Shown piece by piece: positions 1 through 9,400 of a stretch of DNA of 26,650 nucleotides. Source of the DNA: Didymodactylos carnosus. Its lineage: Eukaryota > Rotifera > Eurotatoria > Philodinida > Philodinidae. The notes beneath the pieces are model-generated. The model was not told where the DNA came from and ran no database searches. It saw only the letters and a list, made by a program, of their open reading frames with translations. The stretch is from the NCBI GenBank assembly GCA_905250885.1, contig CAJNOQ010002048.1, positions 1 to 26,650 on the forward strand, in the 5' to 3' direction. The translations under genes and the position numbers were made by a program. The number at the start of each line of letters is the position of its first letter. Within the stretch, counting starts at the first letter, position 1.

Positions 1-441
1 CTGTCTACTGTTCAATATATGTCACTATGAGACTTATACTAATATACTACTGTAACAACCCTCTTAGAGACATCTGCAGTTACCTTAATTCATCAATTAA
101 GCCCATTTAATTAACAACCATGGGTCTTTCGGAGACATGTGCTGATTAATTCAGAAAATTTTTTCTCTGAGAACCATGCTAAGCTTTTTATGAAACTTGT
201 AAAAGGTTTCATAAAATTTTTCATTTTTATGTAACTTGTGGGTTAAAAAAAATCAATATCCAAGTTTCCTAAATTTTATGAAACTTTTTACAAGTTTCAT
301 AAATGCGTGGTTTATGAAACTGGATTTATGAAGACAGGATATCCCAAAAATATAAGAAGAAATTAAATCCATTCCATTGGTTTCGTTCACACTTTGCTAG
401 CTGTCTTCGACAAATATGCTTTGGAAAAAGCAAAATCTTAC
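1..441 (-). other. Partial first intron of the leftmost minus-strand gene
   Basis: This stretch follows, on the minus strand, the strong donor CAG|GTAAGA whose G lies at 441, so it is most simply the start of an intron that runs off the left edge. I see no second exon in it. It holds the paired palindromes at 186-303, listed separately, and otherwise AT-rich sequence. Confidence 0.55.
186..303. repeat. Pair of mirror-image palindromes (TTTATGAAAC/GTTTCATAAA)
   Basis: Two hairpin-forming units sit about 50 bases apart. The first (near 187-216) has arms TTTATGAAAC and GTTTCATAAA around a short loop; the second (271-303) has arms TTTATGAAACT and AGTTTCATAAA. Each is a palindrome, and the second is nearly the reverse complement of the first over more than 30 bases. 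A further TTTATGAAAC lies at 311-320. It looks like the remains of a small foldback element in the intron; the family is not recognised. Confidence 0.6.
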
Positions 442-874
442 CTGCTAAATGTAACAAAGTCTGTCCTTGAATTTCCTGGTTCTGGTCAAACGCAATATTT
501 GTTCCACTCAAATTATCTTTTACTGCCGTTGATTGCCGTAACACACTATTGATACGGGGTGCTTGAATAATAACTGCTGCTAGAGTACTCAACTGTGCAC
601 TGGATGTTTGACGAAATTGTTTAAATTTTTTTTGTATGACAGACGACTGACGATGCCGACCAAATCGAACATTTTCCCACTTTTGTTCATCTTCATCGTC
701 AATTTCCACGGGAATATCAATGGAGGGTCCGCTGACAAGTCGTGGTGTGGTGATCGGAGACGTTTTAATATCCAGATGAAAATAGGATGGGTTTCTGGAT
801 GATATGGAAGGAGAAGATAATCCCGAACTAACTGAATATGCGGGCGTTATAACGTTTAATTCTCGGTGACTCAT
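442..874 (-). CDS. First coding exon of a probable ankyrin-repeat protein (partial)
   Basis: The minus strand is open from an ATG at 874-872 in good context (CCAATGAGT) to a strong donor CAG|GTAAGA, giving about 144 residues. The start is Ser/Thr/Pro-rich and probably disordered, followed by an acidic patch (EIDDEDEQKW), a basic segment (KKFKQFRQ) and, at the end, QGQTLLHLA. That last motif is the TPLHLA-type core of an ankyrin repeat, and the phase-1 junction (HLA plus G) would allow the usual HLAA to continue in the next exon. Translation past the donor degrades into intron. The rest of the gene lies left of the window, so family and function cannot be named. It is transcribed away from the ankyrin gene starting at 6406. 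An upstream non-coding exon is possible. I am fairly sure of the exon, less so of the ankyrin label, which rests on one motif. Confidence 0.66.
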
Positions 875-3699
875 TGGAAAATGAAACTAAAAGCGTAGTT
901 AAACTTATCTAACGTATCAAAGTTGCATCACAGAAGCTTCAATGATGAGAAGTTTCAATGATGAATCAGTTTAAATTTTAAGATTCAGTTGATTTTTCAG
1001 CATATTTAATGAATCCATAGACTCCTTGAATCACTTTAAAAGCCGTTTAAAAGACATTGTTTAGAAAAAACTTACTTAATAGCGATCAAAGTAGTTTTAG
1101 TTTAGGAACCATAATATTAAGACTATTTTGATGATATGATTTAATATGCACGAACCAAACATCATAGCTAAAAAATTAATGTATTTGTTTTCGCTTTCGT
1201 CATGTTAGTAATCTTATTAACTAGAGTATAATAGTAATACTAGTATATAATCTGACGAAATAAACGAAAAGAATGAGAAAGGAAAAATCGATTGTTATTT
1301 TGTGTATGCTTGATGCTTGACACCTACATAATAATAATACATACATACACCAATAATATACATTGTTTGGAAATCATACAGGTATACAGGTACATATTCG
1401 AAACACATACTTTCTAGACAAAACATTAATAATTTTATCAATATTTTTATTATTTGTATAATAAAACAGCTGGCTAGAAAAAGACTGAAGCAATTTAGAC
1501 AAAAATAGTCAAGATAATTATCTATTTATACGTGTTCATTAAACATTAACGTATTGATAAATGTAATAAAATCTAACACACGGTAAAAAGCAAAACTAAA
1601 TATTTTTTGCATTTTTGACATATACACCTAGGTTCTAAAATTGAAATTCTAGAGAATGCATGGTTTATAGAAAAAGAGAAACTTTAGGTTAAATACATAA
1701 CACCAAAACTCATTTTCATTTTATTTCGTTTTTATTTTAGTTTATTTCCCTTCACTATCTTTTCCAGGTTCAGACTTTCAAAAAATCGTCGATAATGTTG
1801 GTAGAGTTTTTGATTGCTTTTTAGTCTGATTTTGACTTGTGATGAACGCAAATCTATTTTTTCTGTGTGCCTTTCTTGTTTAATATAATTTTATGGTATG
1901 AATTTTACTTGTTAGCACTTAATGGACTACTGAAATACAGCTATTTTACGATTGAGGATCATTTGTGAAATATCAGTTGATTTCTGAAAAAAATTCATAA
2001 CCCCGGAATATGACTTTTACTTCAAAATTGCATTAAATACTCCGGAGTGTTTCTAGGTTATTTACACAAAGTTTGAAGGTTGACTATTGAAGTTCGAGAA
2101 GTTTATTGAAGATGAGCCCTTACTAGTGAAACATATGTAAGAGGGTGAGGCCCTAGTGAATGTGCGAAAATCAGATACCTGTTGGGTATCCTGGTACAGT
2201 AATACCATGTAATAGGTACTTGGCTTCAAGCAAAAGTATTTAGGTATCTTCCTTCTTTATAGGTTCCTCTGCTAGCCTCAGCCATGTATTAAAGTAAAGT
2301 ATCTGACGAGTAAGTTTAGGTATCCATCCTAGTTATGCCATAGGTATTTAGATATACTTGACTTACGGCAACCAAAGTTCTTAGGTACACGAATTCAAGT
2401 ACATTCACACTTTTTAAGTGTACACTTTTAGTATTTTCAAAAGAGTATACACTAAGAGCACATATAATTCTCTACGAAAGATGAAAATTTCAAGTGTAGT
2501 TATCATTTTCTAGTTATCACACAAAATTAGAAGAAGCCGCTAGCTATTATAGTTCTTAAGTTACAGAGACGATCCTGTTTTTGCGGAGTCGTCTGATTTT
2601 AGCGACATCTACGTATAGAAGGAAAAAGACATTTGACTACAATTCAAATTAACTTTTCAGATGCAGAATCTATCCAGTGCAAGATGTTTATTCTATAATT
2701 ACATGTTTGTGCTTATGTTTCTCTGATATTACGTCTCTGTTGAGTCCGAAGCTATTCTTAAATGTTTTATTTTTTCTGAATAATAATAAAGAGAGCAAAA
2801 AAATCAAATAAACAAAATGAAATTTAATTTTTCTTGTCTCATCTTTTTCCCACTATTAAATTTCCGTTATGAGAAAAGACTTTTAGCTTCTTTTTTTCCC
2901 TTGAGTTTACTAGACAATCAGGTGAATGTAACATTTCATTATTTGTTGTTTTCTTACCTGGTTGTTTCAGAAATAAAATACTCTTTGTTTAATAGATGCC
3001 ATTTTCTTTATGGGTTCCACTGACTCATCGGTAGTTTAGGCGAACAGTGCATGAGAAAGCATTTTGTGTTTTTTGATTTTATGGGTGAAACCTCTGTGAG
3101 ATAATTCATCGTTACTGATTCACATCTTTAAAATTAGTATTTTTTTACAAGTTAGCTTTCAGTGTAATAACTGCAAGTATAATTCTGGTGTTTTTCATTA
3201 CACAATTCTATCGATAAATTTTACATACTGCAGCATTTTAATTAAGTGGTGGTGGGAATAAAATCATGTTCTACTTTAAAATTTGTTTTCCACTCTCTAA
3301 AAAAAAACGTTTAAATTATTTTTTCTTTTTTGCCATAACAAAATGTAATAAATTTTCTTTTTTTATACTTCTTTTGCTTTAACTATTATATTAAAGCGCA
3401 TTAGATGTGTATTTTCTTTTAAGAAGTCAAGGACATATTTTTTCTATACTATGTTTCTAGCTTAGAATTCTTATAAGAGCAAAAGTGATTTATTTTGGCA
3501 GCTGAATTATGTATAAGTTACACGTAGTATTTTAGAGTTTGTAAGGCTTATACTACGTCCGTTTTGTGATTCTAGCTCTCTTGAAAACGTCTAAAAGAAA
3601 ATAAAAGGTTACCTGTTACTCTGATCGATATTTTAGATGATTTAGATCAATTAGAATTTTTGCACTTCTTCGGTATTACTGACATCTGAATATTCTGGG
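875..3699. other. Intergenic, upstream of the minus-strand gene
   Basis: I see no gene here. Open frames are short, AT-rich and lack family motifs or splice-linked neighbours. The part next to 875 should carry the promoter of the minus-strand gene, but no TATA box or initiator is distinctive. A cluster of TAGGTA-like words lies at 2180-2390 and a small hairpin (GACGA...TCGTC) at about 2568-2593. The remainder is homopolymer-rich, AT-rich sequence. Confidence 0.5.
2180..2390. repeat. Cluster of GGTAT/TAGGTA words
   Basis: Within about 210 bases the words GGTATCC, TAGGTACT, TAGGTATC, AGGTTCC, TAGGTATCC, TAGGTATT and TAGGTACA recur, with reverse-strand ATACCT and ATACC beside them. Spacing is irregular (about 20 to 60 bases), so this is not a simple tandem repeat. 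It may be a decayed repeat or a chance enrichment. Confidence 0.35.
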
Positions 3700-4126
3700 C
3701 TGTAAGAGCAAGACTGAATATCCTATTTTGCGGTTATCGGTATAGGATGCTGACAAGTATCAGTTTCAGTAATCCGTTACCTTCCGTATAACTAACAAGC
3801 TCCCAACATGGTTACCCATGCGAATATTAGTTATCAACGCAGCTCTGACTGAAATATGAGTCGTTCTTTTCGTCCAGTTGTTTCCGATCCGTATACACAC
3901 TCACTAATTAAGTACCAGCTTTTACAGAAAGCCACAAAGACCAACCGAGATACTGTATTGTACGTCATAACGTAGTGCGTATGCTATTGTTCAGATGATC
4001 TGAGGCACTAAGATAAAAGTCGCTTATCCAAGGTTATTTTTACACAACTTGATCGTGCCGAGGTTTGAATGCAGTAACTCCGACGTACGCGACGAACAGC
4101 ATAACCACCATACCACACGTCGACCG
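3700..4126 (-). mobile_element. Probable tRNA-derived SINE
   Basis: Read on the minus strand, the segment opens with a tRNA-like head. An A-box-like stretch (GTGGTATGGTGGTTATGC, 4116-4099) is followed about 27 bases later by a B-box-like stretch (GCATTCAAACCTC, 4072-4060) and then GGCACG, the order and spacing of an RNA polymerase III internal promoter in SINEs. About 350 bases of unrelated body follow toward lower coordinates, including the palindrome CATGGGTAACCATG. The segment is visibly richer in GC than its surroundings. The 3' end near 3700 is approximate, and no clear target-site duplication or A-rich tail was found. It is not a functional tRNA gene, because no cloverleaf acceptor stem closes it. 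Confidence 0.55.
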
Positions 4127-6323
4127 ATGCAGTAAAGTCGCTCCATTTCTTTTATTCTAAATGTTTGTGCTTTTTGCTATGTATAGAAAAAACGTGTCCT
4201 CTTTGGATAAACTAGTTTATTATTTCGAGTTCAGAAGTAATATCGACAAAAGAAGTTTTTTTGTCCCATTCGACAAGGGCTGGAGTTAGGGGAATAATTA
4301 GCACTTTGCATAATGCGAGAAGGAAACTTGTTGTTGTTTTTGTGTTGCTCTTGCGTCCAGATAATTAAATTATAGTTAATTATATGTTACTAAAGCCGAT
4401 TCGACGACAGATTTTTTTCATCACTAAAACAGTTTTGAAGCAAAATGAAAAATGTTGTTTTTCCTGATATTCACTGATGTGTTAAGTATTCTAATAAGCA
4501 ATCAGGTGGAAAATATGTACTTATTTCGTATAATTTTTGGGGTTCAGCAATATTTGGAGTTCAAACAGACGCCAAATAACATAAACGAAAAAAAATGAAA
4601 TTCCATCTCTATTTATACTGTAATTTTTTATCCAATGAGTTTTCATTGCTAAAAAACCAAAAATGTGCACGAAATAAGCAGATTTTTTTTTCATCTGATT
4701 AGGTCCCATTCGTCATCGATTATGTTTTAGTTTTAGGAAAGGGTGTAACTATTGAAGACTATTATTTTATTTCCTTGCCCTTAGTCTCAATAAGTGACGG
4801 TAGAAAAGATAGATAATTACCATACCTGCTGGAGTATATCTGTTCGTCTATCATATGAAAATGATACGAAATAAAAATGATTAAAATCAAATCATTTTTT
4901 GCTCATTAATTAAAAGGAAATCTTATTTTAAGTATTTTTATATCATTATAATCAAGTTTAATTAGGTATGACGTTCGTTTATTGATGAGTATATCTTTCA
5001 CATAACATTATAACTATACCCAGAAATTTAGTTTAAAAAAAAGTATCTTGCATTTATTTGGTTATTTTTGATTACCATCAGTAAGATGAAAACGTTTAGG
5101 TAAGATTGTCATTATTCGCTTTCCATATGGTTTTCTTTACTTTTTCTACTTTACCACTATTCATACAAATAAAAGTGTAGCAAACTAACATATTGTTGCT
5201 TTTATCGTTTATTAATCCGTTTACAGACGTTTCCGATGCATGCTGAAAGTCTGTTAGAATCAATAGTCTAAGTACAAATCTCACAGTAGTAATGAAATCA
5301 GGAATTAATAGATGTAAATTTGTCTTTAAATTTGAGTGTTGACGTTAGGATAAGAAAATTTTTATTTAACCGTTATCGATATTGAACTTTTGTGGATTAT
5401 CGAAAATCTCTGTAAATGGATTAATAAAATGATAGAAAGTGAATGTGTATGGGAGAGACTGCAGTTAATGACTAATAATTTTTTTGTATCTTTAGATAGC
5501 TCAGAAAAGAAAATTAAGGGTACCCACCTTCATTTCTTTCTCTTCTTACAAAATCGTAGCGAATGATCGAAGAGAATTAGAATTTTTACTAGGATATCTT
5601 CTAAAAAAATAAAACAGGCGTGTTTTTTACTCAAGATGATTATTTTGCAGTATGAGTACTACTTATTTCCGTTATTGTTTTTCTATTTGTTTATCGTCTT
5701 CGAACTGTCATCTAACAGTTTACTTTTTTTCTGTTCTTTCCATGTGTATATGCATGTGCGCTTGTGTGTGTGTGTTTATTGTAAATATCGCTCGCGGTTT
5801 TATTATTTTTGTTGTCTAGTCTAAATCGTATTTTCTTTCTTTCTCTCGTGCTACTTTATTATATATAAATTGTAGGCACACTTGTTGTCAAATTGTGTAT
5901 GTATATATTTTTTAAATATGTATACATATATAGTGTGCACATTTCTTTTTAGCTTTTTTTTATTACTACTAAGTAGTTGTAGTCACTCTATAGAAAGAGA
6001 GATAGAGCAAAAAAAGAAAAGACAGTGAAAGAAAAAAAAAAAGTCAAGCACCGTGACATTCTACTATTATTGAAAATGTACTCTCACGTGTATAAGCCCA
6101 TAGCTTTCACCTTTTCCTTCGAGGATTCGTATTTTCTTTTTTGTTTTTTTTTTTGTTTGTTATTTTAGATCTATACATCACATTAGAGAAAATCTAATGA
6201 TAATCAATATTAGAATGTAACAATTGTCTTTTTTTTTTGCACGGTGCATAAAAGAAAATATAGATAATTCGCTCAGTTTTTTCTTCTGTTCTCTTTATTC
6301 TTTTTATTGCCTTAAGAAAAAAG
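4127..6323. other. Intergenic, upstream of the ankyrin gene
   Basis: No gene is recognised. Open frames of about 60 residues on either strand are hydrophobic translations of T-rich DNA with no motif. The last 600 bases are strongly pyrimidine-rich with a short TG run near 5763-5776 and TATATAA-like words near 5861-5869. These could belong to the promoter of the gene starting at 6406, but this AT-rich background gives such words freely. Confidence 0.45.
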
Positions 6324-6385
6324 GTAAATACGATATTTTAAATATCTCACATTTGTATTTGGAGAAAATGTATCATGTGTTTTAG
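6324..6385 (+). other. Possible 62-base intron in the 5' UTR of the ankyrin gene
   Basis: A donor AAG|GTAAAT at 6324 and an acceptor GTTTTAG|GC ending at 6385 frame a 62-base AT-rich segment, close to the size of many introns in the neighbouring genes. It ends 20 bases before the ATG. Only transcript data could confirm it. Confidence 0.4.
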
Positions 6386-6405
6386 GCATTTAACTACTGT
6401 TCATA

Positions 6406-9400
6406 ATGGGCTGCGCTGGATCAAAAACCGGCAAAGCTGAAGGTGATTCGGACCGTTATCATCAAGAAATATTACATGCAGCACAAAGTGGTGATATTAA
6501 AAGATTAAAAGATACATTTGATGAATTGGATAGACGTAAAGCTTATGCGACGAAGAAGGAAGTACTTAATATGGGTAAGAATCCAGGAAATATTTTTCTG
6601 CGCTTTTTTTTAACATGCCAATCGTAATATCTTTTTATTAATGCTTCAAAGCTATTTCATAATTTTTTTTCTTTTTTGAATTAAATTTCAAGTTGTACAA
6701 AGATCTAATTCTGTACATTTCATTAGTTTAGCGTGTGATCTGAAAATTGATGACTCGCACGGTCGAAAGCAAATAAGTGCCATCTCTTTTTAATGTGTGG
6801 GATTCAAATTCATTGGATAGAAGAAATTTCAATTATAAGCCGAAATTATGTTATATTCTGCTTTAACTGATCAAATTTTTCGGACATTTAGTCCTTAATC
6901 CACTCATGTGTTCAATACCGCCGGTACACCGTTCAGTATTGCTTACAAAATCACTAGTACCAGTTCGAAACTGCATTAGAAATTTCTTCTGTTTTCCTTA
7001 GAACGTGACCAAGAGTCACATCGGGGACAGTTAGAATAACTGTCTGCATATGACTCTAGTCAAAGTTCACACGTCGATGAATCAAAACTTCAGAATTTTT
7101 CTTATTATATATTCTCAGAACAATAAAGCAAAAAGACGATTAGGTTGTACGGCATACCGTCGGTATGATATCTACCACAGTAGTTAAAAATACAGTCGAC
7201 ATTTTCGTTTACTGCAGTATACCATCGGTATTGTAGAAAAAAGTAGGACATGGGCACCGCATGTCACTATTTTATGATACTCAATAGCACCATCATTGAT
7301 TTTTCGTGTTTGTTCGAGAGATCTGACTGTTTTAAATAAGACTTTTAATATTTTTTGACCATATCCAATGAATTTGAGTCCTACACATTTGAGCTTGATT
7401 ACACTTTTTTATGCTACTAAATTTTGTCAGTCTTCATAGTAGTTATTTATATAGTGAAATAGAATAGAATGAACTTGAATATGGTTACCATGTTTCGTAA
7501 TCAAATTCAAATATCTTAAATCGTTTTTTTATACGAGTTTTACGTATCTATTAGCGTTATAAGAGAGAAAAAATTTTTTTTTTGATATGTTGATATATTG
7601 AACAGATTATTTGAACTATGAATGCTTTAGTGGTGTAGTTTCACATAATGATTATTCATAACAAATGCTTTGGTATGCTAGCTGTTGAAAATCATCTGTT
7701 TTTACCTGACTATGATCATAGGTGATTGGCATTGGTCTCGTATTTTTTTTACTCATTCCATTTTGCATTTATATGGAGGAGTTAACATCAACTTCACCGC
7801 TCTTGCCTTCCGTTGAACAAGAAACAACAGCAAATAACTATCTTAATGTTCGAACAACGCGAAAAAATTTATTACAAATGGTTTTTAATTTGAGAGTTAA
7901 ACATTCAAAAATTAAAACAACAAAAAAAATAAATAAATATTCATCAGCAACTTCTATCAGACAAAATAATATAAGTCAAAATTATTCTTATCATCGCCGT
8001 ATTAAACAACTTAAAACAAAATGGACAAAATATGTGATAAATTCGACGACAAATAAAATATTACCAGAATATCCTCGACCACAAATGAAACGTCAACAAT
8101 GGATAAATTTAAATGGTTTATGGTCATTTACAATGACATATCGAAGTTCAATTATTCAACAGCGAACGATTAATTATAAATTAATATTTAATGAAACAAT
8201 TCGTGTACCTTTTCCCGTTGAATCTTATCTCTCTGGTATTCGTCGTATGGTACTATCTAATCATTATCTCTGGTATCAACGTCGACTACAAATTTCACAG
8301 AATTGGCTAGGAAAATTTAATCGTCTTCTTTTACATTTCGATTCGGTTGATTATGAGACATATGTGTGGATTAATCGAATTTTCGTAGGAAAACATCGAG
8401 GAGGCTATCAATCATTTTCTTTCGATATAACAGAATATTTGCAAACATCGATTAAAGATAAATTCAATTATTATCAACAAGAATTAATTGTTCGAGTATG
8501 GGATCCAACTAATGAAGGTTATCAAACACGCGGTAAACAATTATTAAACTCGCCAAAAAAGAGTATCTATTATACACCCGTCTCTGGTATATGGCAAACA
8601 GTGTGGTTAGAATCTGTTCCACTCGTTTATATTTCAAAACTATGGTTTCAAACGACTATTGATCATCAAAATATAAGTACACTTCACTATCGCGTAGACA
8701 TAAATATTAAGAATAGAAAATCAGAAAAAGTTGTTCAATATATTTCACCATCATCAATTGTTTACTTAAACTATAATGAATTCGATAATATTTCTTGGGA
8801 TCTAACAGATCTTCTCGATATTGAACGACGCACTTCTACAAAAAATGATCCATCGGTATTTCATTCTTCTGTTAAGCTCCTAAAAAATACTCGTTACGTT
8901 CTTAAATTAATATTAAAATATGAGAATGATGTAATAGTTGAAAAAACAGATATTGTGCCAAATCTAGAACAAAAATTTGTATTGAATAAAAATGCTGTTA
9001 AATTATGGTCACCTGAGTTTCCAAATTTGTATAATATCACTATTAAATTGTATGAAAAACACACTAATATCACTACAATTAAAACATTTCAAAATAGTAT
9101 TAATAATAAACTTCATCAGTTTCGTTTGTTTGAGAATGCTTTTGGCGTACATAATCATCAAAAATTAGACGAAATCGAGAGTTATATTGGTTTTCGATCA
9201 ATCAGTTTATGTGGTAGTTCTATAAAACAAATATGTTTAAATAATGAGAAATACTTTATGTTAGGTGTACTCGATCAAGGTTATTGGCCAGATGGACTTT
9301 ATCGTTCCCCCACAGATTCAGCTTTAAAATATGATATTGTTAAAATGAAATCACTCGGTTTTAATACGATTCGTAAACATATGAAAATTGAAAGTAGTCG

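Noticed and set aside
608-802. Plus-strand open frame over the leftmost exon
   Set aside because: It is the shadow of the minus-strand exon, which has the better start context, donor and motif.
4040-4126. Functional tRNA gene
   Set aside because: Box-like sequences are present, but no closing acceptor stem or anticodon arm can be drawn. A SINE head fits better.
6406-6627. A free-standing 73-residue gene
   Set aside because: The frame crosses a strong donor (GTAAGA at 6575), and the part before it continues in phase into ankyrin exon 2.
6406-7800. Chimeric transcript splicing ankyrin exon 1 into the glycosidase frame
   Set aside because: Exon 1 ends in phase 1, while the glycosidase frame at the 7722 acceptor needs phase 0. 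The join would shift the frame.
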